Below, in pieces: positions 1 through 6,537 of a stretch of 7,544 nucleotides of DNA (its first letter is position 1; each line of letters opens with the position of its first letter). The notes beneath the pieces were generated by a model. That model was not told the origin of the DNA and searched no databases. It saw only the letters and a list, made by a program, of their open reading frames with translations. The position numbers were made by a program, and so were the translations under genes. This DNA is from Campylobacterota bacterium (GTDB taxonomy: Bacteria; Campylobacterota; Campylobacteria; Campylobacterales; Sulfurovaceae): positions 1 through 7,544 of the forward strand of contig JAADDP010000173.1 in assembly GCA_013153825.1 (NCBI GenBank). Reading direction: 5' to 3'.

Positions 1-926
1 TTAACCTTTTTTATATCTACAACCTCTGTTAATGGAACCATCATTCCCTTCTGGTTCATCAGATTTAGGGATATAAGCTTAGAGCGAATTGAGTCTCTAC
101 TACTATCATTTAACCTCTTGCTCTTATCATTTAAGATTAGGAATATAGGTATCTGGTCAGAGTGGTTCTCTGAGTTTTTAGTGGCAATCACCATCCCCTC
201 AAAGGCTAGATATAGGATATTGTTTATCTGCTCAATAGATAGACCACTTCTAGCAACCTTATCTATGTTTGGAACAAGTTTATACTTCTCAAATATATCA
301 TCTGCCATGACATCTACATCTACCAGACCCTCAGTCTTAGATAGGATATATGCCACCTTCATAGATAAATCTCTACTCTCCTCCAGATTATCCCCCTGAA
401 CCTCGACAACGATAGATGCAAGAGTTGGAGGTCCAGATGGTTGCTCTATAAGTTTAATTACAGTTCCATCTATCAACTTCTCACACTTACTCTGTATAAT
501 TGGTCTCAACCTCTGTGTCATTAGGAAAGATGGCTCATCACGCTTATGCTTATCGGTTAGGTTTACAGATATCTCTGCCAGATTCTCACTCTGTTTCATA
601 CTAGCCCCCTTTACAAGTCCGGCATAGTCTAGTGGAATCCCCTGACCGTAGAAGATACTCATATTGGTAACCTCCTTCTCTCCCTTCAGAATATCGGTAA
701 CACACTCTGCCACCTCTCTCGTCTGCTCAATTGAGCTTCCTGTCGGAGTGTCGATATAGATGGAGTATGTGTTATCACTCTTACCTGGTAGCATCTTCGC
801 CAATACCAGCTTTGTTGGGAACATCATAAGTGATGCAAAAAATGCCACTGCAGTTAAAACAATTACTATAAACTTCTTAAACCTACTATTTATTATGTTA
901 TAGATAAATTTTGTAAATCCACTCAT
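1..926 (-). CDS. RND efflux permease, C-terminal half (split gene, 3' end outside window)
   Basis: This frame is open from ATG at 926 to the window edge (308 codons, no stop). It encodes the start of the second half of an RND pump. Residues 1-18 are a basic cytoplasmic stretch, about 19-36 is a hydrophobic segment corresponding to TM7, and the rest is periplasmic porter/docking domain. Family-like motifs include KMLPGKSDNTYSIYIDTPTG (44-63), QPSGPPTLA (162-170) and GMMVPLTEV near the edge. TM8-TM12 would lie outside the window, so I cannot tell whether the half is complete. The ATG directly follows the TAG of the upstream half and is in the same frame, so suppression of that TAG would give one continuous permease. 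In relatives I know, the two halves form one protein of roughly 1000-1100 residues. The start is supported by AAGGAAAG nine bases upstream. It could be an independent subunit, or the downstream piece of a broken gene. Confidence 0.85.
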   Translation of the reverse strand, partial: MSGFTKFIYNIINSRFKKFIVIVLTAVAFFASLMMFPTKLVLAKMLPGKSDNTYSIYIDTPTGSSIEQTREVAECVTDILKGEKEVTNMSIFYGQGIPLDYAGLVKGASMKQSENLAEISVNLTDKHKRDEPSFLMTQRLRPIIQSKCEKLIDGTVIKLIEQPSGPPTLASIVVEVQGDNLEESRDLSMKVAYILSKTEGLVDVDVMADDIFEKYKLVPNIDKVARSGLSIEQINNILYLAFEGMVIATKNSENHSDQIPIFLILNDKSKRLNDSSRDSIRSKLISLNLMNQKGMMVPLTEVVDIKKV

Positions 927-2531
927 CTACTTCTTTCCTTTTTTATGGTGTCTTGTCGGTTTTTTAAGTAACTTTAGACTTAGATATGGGGTAAAGATAT
1001 ATGCCACAACCAGTGATGCAAGAAGTGCAACAGGCACATTTAGAGGTATCGGTTTCATAAATGACCCCATCATTCCACCAACAAATGCCATAGGAACCAT
1101 TGTCATGATAATTGCCAGAGTTGCAATATTTGTAGGAGCTCCAACCTCATCGGTAGCCTCTACAAGAAGCTCCTCCATATCTTTTTTATAAGCCCCATCA
1201 TCATGTAGATGTCTATGGATATTCTCAATTACAATAATTGCAGCATCAACAAGAAGTCCTAGCGATAGTAGAAATGCAAAGAGTGTGATACGGTTTATGG
1301 TCTGTCCAGTTACATATGCGATAAATAGTGTAATTGCCAAGATTGCAGGGACGGTAAATGTGACTATGAGAGACTCTCTCCAGCCGAGAGCAAATACAAG
1401 CATCAGAGCGATAATTAAGATTGTAATCTCTAGGTGGTGCATAAGCTCATTTACAGCCTCATTAGCCCTCTCACCATAATCTCTTGTTACTATATAACCT
1501 ATTCCATCTCTCTCAAACTCAGCCTCATGCTCTTTTAACATCTCCTCAACATCTTTAGCCACAAAGACTGCATTTGTCCCTGCCAGTTTTGCCACAGTTA
1601 GGGTAACTTGAGGAATCTCACTATTGAAAGGCTCTTTGATTGAGCCATCCTTTCTATATATTAACCCGACATCTTTGAAGTTCTGAATATCAATTCCATC
1701 CTCCACTGTGGCTACATCTCTAAGGTATATTGGTGAACCCATATAGTTAGCAACCATTACACTTCTAACATCCTCAACACTCTCAATCGCATTCTTAACC
1801 CCGAATATCGTGAGCTTTCCATCCTTCGTTCTACCCTTAACGTCTGGAACATTGACGGCAATAGATTGTACAGCCTGCATAATCTGCCCCATAGATAGGT
1901 GGTATGCCGATAGCTTTCCCATATCCACTTGGATATTATACTGCCTCTTATGGTCTCCCTTAAGTGTTGTCTTTGCCACATTATCTATAGAGTTTATCTT
2001 ATGTTGAATTCGCTTTATCTTCTCCACAAAATCTGTTGTAGATATTGATGCACCATCCTTCTTATAGAAGGCTAGAGTTATGATTGGTACATCGATATCT
2101 ATATCAAACGGCTTGATGAGAGGTTGCATAACCCCCTTGGGCATACTATCCATATTCTGCATAACCTTATCATACAGCTTTAGGTTGGAGTCCTCTCTAT
2201 CCTCTCCAATGAAGTACATCACATTGACAACCCCAAAGTTCTCCATAGCCATACCGTATATATGCTCAACACCCTTTATCTCTCTCAGCTTCCTCTCAAG
2301 TGGGTTTATTATGATATTCTCAACCTCTTTTGGTGTAGCTCCAGGCATGGCAACGATTACAGCCCCCCCACTAATTGCAATTTGTGGATCCTCCTCTCTC
2401 GGCATGGTAGTAAGAGATATCCAACCGAGAGCCAAGAGGACTATTCCCAGAACAGAAGTTAGAGGGTTCTTTAGAAAGCCCAGAGCCAACTTCCCTGCTA
2501 CATCTTTTACCTTATAGTTGTGCTGTCTCAT
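927..2531 (-). CDS. RND efflux permease, N-terminal half (ends at in-frame TAG in the central linker)
   Basis: This 534-residue protein is the first half of an inner-membrane RND (AcrB-like superfamily) proton-driven pump. TM1 is about residues 24-42, followed by MPREEDPQI (43-51) typical of the periplasmic entry. The porter domain runs to about 365 and contains the PGATPKEVE motif (63-71). TM2-TM6 span about 368-526. TM4 carries GLLVDAAIIVIEN (425-437): one conserved aspartate (D429) is present, but the second Asp of the classic DD pair is Ala430. The protein stops after TM6 with a basic tail, where a full-length pump would continue into TM7. The ATG at 2531 has AGGAAGGGG upstream and lies 11 bases after the adaptor gene. 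It should work with the adjacent TolC-like channel and adaptor. The substrate is unknown; the TM4 pattern lacks the first Asp of the heavy-metal (CzcA-type) signature. It is either a genuine split subunit or the 5' part of a gene broken by a nonsense change. Confidence 0.9.
   Translation of the reverse strand: MRQHNYKVKDVAGKLALGFLKNPLTSVLGIVLLALGWISLTTMPREEDPQIAISGGAVIVAMPGATPKEVENIIINPLERKLREIKGVEHIYGMAMENFGVVNVMYFIGEDREDSNLKLYDKVMQNMDSMPKGVMQPLIKPFDIDIDVPIITLAFYKKDGASISTTDFVEKIKRIQHKINSIDNVAKTTLKGDHKRQYNIQVDMGKLSAYHLSMGQIMQAVQSIAVNVPDVKGRTKDGKLTIFGVKNAIESVEDVRSVMVANYMGSPIYLRDVATVEDGIDIQNFKDVGLIYRKDGSIKEPFNSEIPQVTLTVAKLAGTNAVFVAKDVEEMLKEHEAEFERDGIGYIVTRDYGERANEAVNELMHHLEITILIIALMLVFALGWRESLIVTFTVPAILAITLFIAYVTGQTINRITLFAFLLSLGLLVDAAIIVIENIHRHLHDDGAYKKDMEELLVEATDEVGAPTNIATLAIIMTMVPMAFVGGMMGSFMKPIPLNVPVALLASLVVAYIFTPYLSLKLLKKPTRHHKKGKK
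933..940 (-). promoter_or_regulatory. Candidate ribosome binding site for the second RND half
   Basis: The minus strand reads AAGGAAAG here, inside the last lysine/glycine codons of the upstream half. Nine bases separate AGGA from the ATG at 926. This makes reinitiation or coupled initiation at the TAGATG junction plausible. The same bases also encode a Lys/Gly-rich linker, so the purine-rich stretch may be only a by-product of coding. Confidence 0.5.
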
Positions 2532-2542
2532 AGCCCCTTCCT

Positions 2543-3337
2543 CTACTCTTTTATATTAACGCTTACATACATTCCTGGATATACAGGTTTCCCTTTGGTC
2601 TTAAATTTTATCTTCATCTTGAACTTATGTGTCATCGGATTTGAGCTTGGTATAATTGAGTAGATTGTACCTACTGTATTTAGCCCTATTGATGGGATTG
2701 ATATGTTGACACTCTTACCCAGATTCATATATTTTATATCATCCTCGGCTATCTCGACCATAATGCTCAACTTACTCAAGTCTGTCAATATCACTCCAGG
2801 CATACCAGGGATTGACATCTCCCCACTATTGAGCCTCTTAGCTATAATAACTCCACTATTTGGTGCTTTTAACTTTAGGTAGTTGTACTGGTTCATAACC
2901 TCCTTCTTCATAGCCTTTGCCTGTTCAACCTGCTTCTTCGATATCTCAACCATATCTCTTAGGTTTTGAGATGCCAATTGAAGGTTCTCCAGCTCATATT
3001 TAGATACCATTCCCTTCTTATATAACCTCTCATACCTACCCAAATTTAGCAGAACATTATTTAACTGATTTCTATTCATCTGAAGAGCCAACTCAGCTTG
3101 AGATATACCCAAATCTACCTGCTCCCTCTTTGCATCTATCTCCTTAGAGTCTATCACATATAGGAGTTGTCCCTTCTTTACAATATCCCCCTCACTGACA
3201 AGCATCTTCTTTACAATACCCATATATCTGCTTGTAATCATCTTCTGATTATCTGAAATTACAGAACCACTTAAATTTAAATCTATAGCATTTAGTAGAT
3301 TAAATGCCACCAAAGATAGTAGTGCTACCTTCTTCAT
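2543..3337 (-). CDS. Short RND periplasmic adaptor (membrane fusion protein, HlyD/AcrA-like)
   Basis: This 264-residue protein should bridge the RND permease and the TolC-like channel in the periplasm. Residues 1-17 look like a signal peptide ending ...LLNA, with no lipobox cysteine, so a soluble or loosely attached periplasmic form is likely. A first lipoyl half lies at about 32-64 (VSEGDIVKKGQLL at 47-59). A charged alpha-helical hairpin covers about 65-150, and the second lipoyl half is at 154-184 (LKAPNSGVI). A beta-barrel follows and ends at PGMYVSVNI (254-262), the usual end of that domain. It is shorter than the common 350-400 residue adaptors because the membrane-proximal domain is missing, a compact form I believe is common in this kind of operon. 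The ATG overlaps the tolC stop in an ATGA arrangement, with AAGGAG seven bases upstream, so translation is probably coupled. The gene ends in TAG, with an in-frame TGA five codons later. Confidence 0.92.
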   Translation of the reverse strand: MKKVALLSLVAFNLLNAIDLNLSGSVISDNQKMITSRYMGIVKKMLVSEGDIVKKGQLLYVIDSKEIDAKREQVDLGISQAELALQMNRNQLNNVLLNLGRYERLYKKGMVSKYELENLQLASQNLRDMVEISKKQVEQAKAMKKEVMNQYNYLKLKAPNSGVIIAKRLNSGEMSIPGMPGVILTDLSKLSIMVEIAEDDIKYMNLGKSVNISIPSIGLNTVGTIYSIIPSSNPMTHKFKMKIKFKTKGKPVYPGMYVSVNIKE

Positions 3338-4737
3338 ATCTCCTCTCCTTCACTTATAATACTCTCTAACTCAAACACCTTGGTGTTTCTATCATTCTTG
3401 GCTGTTAAAAGTTTCAATATAACCTCCAACTCCTTAGACTGCTTTATTAAAACATCGGAGATTGACTTAATCCCCTCCTTATACTGCTCCTCATATGTCT
3501 CATAGACTCTAGTAGCAAACTCCAACTGCTTCTCTAAGCTCTCAACATCAGCCTCTTTACTTCTAATCTCAGTTAGCGTCTTTCTAACCTTTAGATATAT
3601 CCCCTCCTTTGCCAGATTTACCTGCTCCTTAACCTTGAGGTTCTCAATCTTTGCCTTCTGAAGATTGTTATCCTTTATCTTTCCATCATATAGATTCCAC
3701 TTAGCTTGAACACCAATCGTATAGAAGTCCTTATCAAAAAATCTGTTCAGAGGTGCATTATCTGAACTACCATACTCCGTCATAGCTCCAATCTCAGGAA
3801 GAAAGTTTGACTTCTCAACCTCTATCGCCATATCTGTTATCTTTAGTCCAAGCTTAGCCTTCTGAATATCTAAGTTTGTAGCCTCTATCTCACCCCTATC
3901 TATAGTTGGAACTGTAGGTGTAGTATAGATTGGCTGAATAGATGCCACCGGCTGGTTTAATAGAAAAGATAGATACTGGTATGCCAACTTTCTATTAAAT
4001 GTGGCTTGTGATAACATACTCTGTGCCTCTGCCCTTCTCGCCTGAACCTCAAGCTGGTCTATCTCCTTGGCATACCCCTCCTCCTTCATGCTTCCAACAA
4101 TCTCATCTAGCCTATCTATATTTGAGATTATCTGACTCAATTTATCTATATACTCATCTACCAGAGAGATATCATAGAATGTCTTTTTTAGCTGAAAAAT
4201 CTTCTCATTAAGGAGCTTTCTTGTATCTAATCTGCTCATTTTATGTAGTGCTTGGGTAATTTTCTGATACTGCTCAAGCTTCCCACCTGTATAGAGTGGA
4301 ACCATATATTTAAATGTTGTCTGAAAGTGGTTTCTAGCACTTGGATGGTTCAATCTATGTGGAGGGTCGCTATACATTCTCCCTGCAGCATCCATATCTC
4401 CCTGCTGAGCCATCCCCATATTATCCATAAACTCTTTAGCCCCAAAATCTCCAAATGTGGCCTCTCTACTCTTAAGTTTAAAACCAAATACATTTCCCGC
4501 ATCATTTGAGTAGGCATCCTCTACAATAACATCAGCCGTTCCGAGCTTATACCCCTTTGTGGCTTCTGCCTCATACTCCTTTATCTGCTCATTAAATTTA
4601 GAGATTTTTAGCTCTAAATTGCTCTGTTTCATTATGTTGATAGCCTCATCAAGTGAGAGATTCTCAACTCCCACATCTTCTGCCTTTAGACTTAAGAGCA
4701 GTAATAAGAAAACTATAAGTCTCTTTGCAATTACCAC
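3334..4737 (-). CDS. TolC-family outer-membrane efflux channel
   Basis: This 467-residue protein is a TolC/OEP-type trimeric outer-membrane channel. It is first gene of the efflux operon and would give the pump its exit duct. Residues 1-19 are a clear signal peptide (basic start, leucine run, cleavage after ...SLKA). The mature part shows two related repeats of long charged helices. Each is linked to a beta segment with the family's Y/F-x-G-G/K pattern: YMVPLYTGGKLEQYQ near 144-158 and WNLYDGKIKDNNLQ in the second repeat. Residues 104-137 are unusually rich in Met and His and probably sit in the first extracellular loop region. The start is GTG at 4737, chosen because a near-perfect Shine-Dalgarno (AAAGGAGGT) lies five bases upstream and because it supplies the signal peptide; the next Met is at residue 36. 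The gene ends in TGA overlapping the adaptor's ATG. Length and layout fit an intact gene. Confidence 0.92.
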   Translation of the reverse strand: MVIAKRLIVFLLLLLSLKAEDVGVENLSLDEAINIMKQSNLELKISKFNEQIKEYEAEATKGYKLGTADVIVEDAYSNDAGNVFGFKLKSREATFGDFGAKEFMDNMGMAQQGDMDAAGRMYSDPPHRLNHPSARNHFQTTFKYMVPLYTGGKLEQYQKITQALHKMSRLDTRKLLNEKIFQLKKTFYDISLVDEYIDKLSQIISNIDRLDEIVGSMKEEGYAKEIDQLEVQARRAEAQSMLSQATFNRKLAYQYLSFLLNQPVASIQPIYTTPTVPTIDRGEIEATNLDIQKAKLGLKITDMAIEVEKSNFLPEIGAMTEYGSSDNAPLNRFFDKDFYTIGVQAKWNLYDGKIKDNNLQKAKIENLKVKEQVNLAKEGIYLKVRKTLTEIRSKEADVESLEKQLEFATRVYETYEEQYKEGIKSISDVLIKQSKELEVILKLLTAKNDRNTKVFELESIISEGEEI

Positions 4738-4741
4738 CTAT

Positions 4742-4750
4742 ACCTCCTTT
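4742..4750 (-). promoter_or_regulatory. Strong ribosome binding site selecting the GTG start of the TolC-like gene
   Basis: The minus strand reads AAAGGAGGT, nearly complete complementarity to the 16S rRNA 3' end. Five bases separate GGAGG from the GTG at 4737. It decides in favour of the GTG start. It is the strongest such site in the window, consistent with a first gene that sets expression of the whole operon. Confidence 0.8.
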
Positions 4751-4813
4751 AAAGTTTTTGTAATTGAATTCTACAATTTTTTTTATCAAAAATACTAAAG
4801 TTTTATCACTAAA

Positions 4814-4835
4814 AATAATTATATCTATAATTATT
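4814..4835 (-). promoter_or_regulatory. Perfect 22-base palindrome over the -10 box (candidate operator)
   Basis: The minus strand reads AATAATTATA, then GA, then TATAATTATT: two perfect 10-base arms around a 2-base centre. It covers the proposed -10 hexamer and the likely transcription start side of the efflux promoter, the position expected for a repressor. Regulators with AT-rich dyads include TetR, MarR, ArsR and Fur families. No regulator gene is present in the window to decide between them. The surrounding DNA is very AT-rich, so part of the symmetry could be chance. Confidence 0.45.
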
Positions 4836-4845
4836 AATTTGACAA
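4818..4845 (-). promoter_or_regulatory. Sigma-70 type promoter of the efflux operon
   Basis: On the minus strand TTGTCA (4845-4840) is followed after 16 bases by TATAAT (4823-4818), a consensus -10. Transcription should begin near 4811, giving a leader of about 70 bases before the GTG at 4737. AT-rich DNA lies upstream of the -35 box and could help the polymerase. The leader also holds two copies of GATAAAA, at 4807-4801 and 4787-4781, exactly 20 bases apart. It lies just after the serA terminator, so the efflux operon is probably an independent unit. Confidence 0.72.
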
Positions 4846-4899
4846 TTAATCCATTTATGATTTTTAAAAAAGGTTATAAAAAGTGGAGATATTTGTCAG

Positions 4900-4931
4900 A
4901 AAATACTCACAACATAATATGTGAGTATTTT
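4900..4931 (-). terminator. Rho-independent terminator after serA
   Basis: Two perfect 12-base arms (AAAATACTCACA and TGTGAGTATTTT) enclose an 8-base loop, starting four bases after the serA stop codon. The core is an 8-bp TACTCACA stem flanked by an A run on the 5' side and a U run on the 3' side, the usual terminator layout. The U run is short (four) before CUG, so termination may be partial. Because the structure is symmetric it could also act on plus-strand transcription, but no plus-strand gene is seen nearby. Confidence 0.8.
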
Positions 4932-4935
4932 AATG

Positions 4936-6525
4936 CTATATAACAACGTAGGTGACGCTTATACATGTATCTAGAGATGATAACTCGTCGAGTAGAGACC
5001 TCTTCACATCCTCATCAACCTTGACTACTGCCAAAGCTTGAGAGTTTGAGTCTCGCCCCAATCTAAAGTCGGATATATTCACACTATATCCGGCTATTAT
5101 TCTACCAACATCCCCAATTACACCTGGAACATCGGTATTTCTAAAGAGTATCATCTTACCTTTAGGCTCTAAGTCCAACTTATACCCATCTATCTCTATA
5201 ATTCTCTGAGCATCCTCTCCAAATACTGTACCACTAATCTGAAAGCTTCTATTTGTGGTTGTTAGAATTATTGTAACTCTATTTGCAAATCCAGACCTAT
5301 TTAGACTCTCCTCTCTCTCGATTGTGATGCCCATATCATCTGCGATAAACTCGGCATTTACATAGGTTACACTATCCTCTAGAGACTCTTTAAGAGTTCC
5401 AACGACTGCAAATGTGGTGATACTATCTATATATTTAGATATCTCCCCTTCAGTTATGACCTTAATCTTCTCTACCTTCTCTCTAGTAGCCTGTGCAGAT
5501 ATATTACCCATCTTCTGAGTCAACTCAAAATATGGCTTTATCTCATCAGGAATATCACTCTCTCTTATAGGAAGATTTAGGGCATTTGGGTATGAGATAC
5601 CTTTTGCACTCAAAATCGCACTCTCTGCAGACTGTACAGCTATATTTCTCTGAGACTCACGCGTATTTGCCCCTAGATGAGGAGTTACTGTTATATTATC
5701 CAAATCCAATAGTCTATTATCAACTGCCGGTTCTCTTTTAAAGACATCGATTCCCGCCATTGCAATCTTTCCAGACTTTAAGCCATCATATAGAGCATCT
5801 TCATCATATAGTCCACCCCTTGCACAGTTTATGAGGATAACTCCATCCCTCATCTTAGCAATCTCATCTTCTCCAACCATACCGATTGTCTCTTTTGTCT
5901 TTGGGGTGTGGATTGTAATGATGTCGCAATCTAAAATATCATCAAAATTTTTTGTATATTTAATATCTAGGTCGGTAGCCTTTTTGGGATCTATATATGG
6001 GTCATATGCTAAAACATCCATCTCAAAGGCTTTTGCCCTCACTCCAACTCTTGAGCCGATATTTCCAAAACCTATGATACCTAGCCTCTTACCCTTTAAC
6101 TCAGTGCCGTACCAATCCTGTCTTCTCCAGACTCTATCCTCTTTCAGATTATTGTGTGCATATGGAAATTGACGAACAGTAGAGAGCATATGTGCCATAG
6201 TAAGCTCCACCGCTGCAATTGTATTTGCTGTAGGAACATTCATAACAACAATACCTCTTTTACTGCACCCATCAATATCCACATTATCAACACCTACACC
6301 TGCTCTAACTACAGCTTTCAATCTTCCGGCATGGCTTAAGAAGTTTTCATCTATATCTGTTGATGAGCGAGTTATAGCCACATCAGCCTGAGGTATAACC
6401 TCCTTTACAAGCTTATCCTTAGGCTCATCTGAAGCATTTATCAACTCTATTTTGGAATCTTGTGACAGAATATCCAATCCACTCTGGTGGATATGGTCAC
6501 AAACTACAACTGTAAATTTAGACAT
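4936..6525 (-). CDS. serA: D-3-phosphoglycerate dehydrogenase (serine biosynthesis)
   Basis: This cytoplasmic enzyme oxidises 3-phosphoglycerate to 3-phosphohydroxypyruvate with NAD+, the first committed step to serine. At 529 residues it is the long form. The N-terminal catalytic part contains the nucleotide-binding GFGNIG (152-157), with D175 at the end of the second strand for NAD selectivity. The expected catalytic residues are R236 (in NCARGG), E265 (in KREP) and H283 (in TPHLGAN). About 310-450 matches the allosteric substrate-binding domain of long SerA proteins. The end, from about 457, is an ACT domain (FRNTDVPGVIGDVGRI at 461-476) that normally senses serine, so feedback inhibition is likely. 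The ATG at 6525 lies 12 bases after the rpsA stop. Its only Shine-Dalgarno candidate is AGGA overlapping that TAG, which suggests translational coupling. It ends with TAG, followed two codons later by an in-frame TAA and then the terminator. The gene looks intact. Confidence 0.98.
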   Translation of the reverse strand: MSKFTVVVCDHIHQSGLDILSQDSKIELINASDEPKDKLVKEVIPQADVAITRSSTDIDENFLSHAGRLKAVVRAGVGVDNVDIDGCSKRGIVVMNVPTANTIAAVELTMAHMLSTVRQFPYAHNNLKEDRVWRRQDWYGTELKGKRLGIIGFGNIGSRVGVRAKAFEMDVLAYDPYIDPKKATDLDIKYTKNFDDILDCDIITIHTPKTKETIGMVGEDEIAKMRDGVILINCARGGLYDEDALYDGLKSGKIAMAGIDVFKREPAVDNRLLDLDNITVTPHLGANTRESQRNIAVQSAESAILSAKGISYPNALNLPIRESDIPDEIKPYFELTQKMGNISAQATREKVEKIKVITEGEISKYIDSITTFAVVGTLKESLEDSVTYVNAEFIADDMGITIEREESLNRSGFANRVTIILTTTNRSFQISGTVFGEDAQRIIEIDGYKLDLEPKGKMILFRNTDVPGVIGDVGRIIAGYSVNISDFRLGRDSNSQALAVVKVDEDVKRSLLDELSSLDTCISVTYVVI

Positions 6526-6537
6526 AATTTAAAAATC

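Noticed and set aside
118..399. Plus-strand open frame of 93 codons opposite the RND C-terminal half
   Set aside because: The minus-strand frame is continuous RND periplasmic domain across the region; the plus-strand product shows no recognisable features.
927..929. TAG read as a fully recoded sense codon (for example pyrrolysine)
   Set aside because: TAG ends rpsA, serA and the adaptor at the expected family C-termini, and a terminator follows the serA TAG, so TAG is a normal stop here. Partial readthrough remains open and is listed as a finding.
2080..2517. Long plus-strand open frame opposite the RND N-terminal half
   Set aside because: The minus strand here encodes well-recognised RND porter sequence; the antisense frame has no family features and no ribosome binding site I can support.
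927..2531. Calling the RND pump a heavy-metal (CzcA/CusA) type
   Set aside because: The TM4 signature lacks the first Asp of the metal-pump pattern, and nothing else in the operon proves a metal substrate.
6526..6537. Possible promoter or terminator between rpsA and serA
   Set aside because: Only 12 bases separate the genes and no hairpin or promoter boxes fit; cotranscription is simpler.
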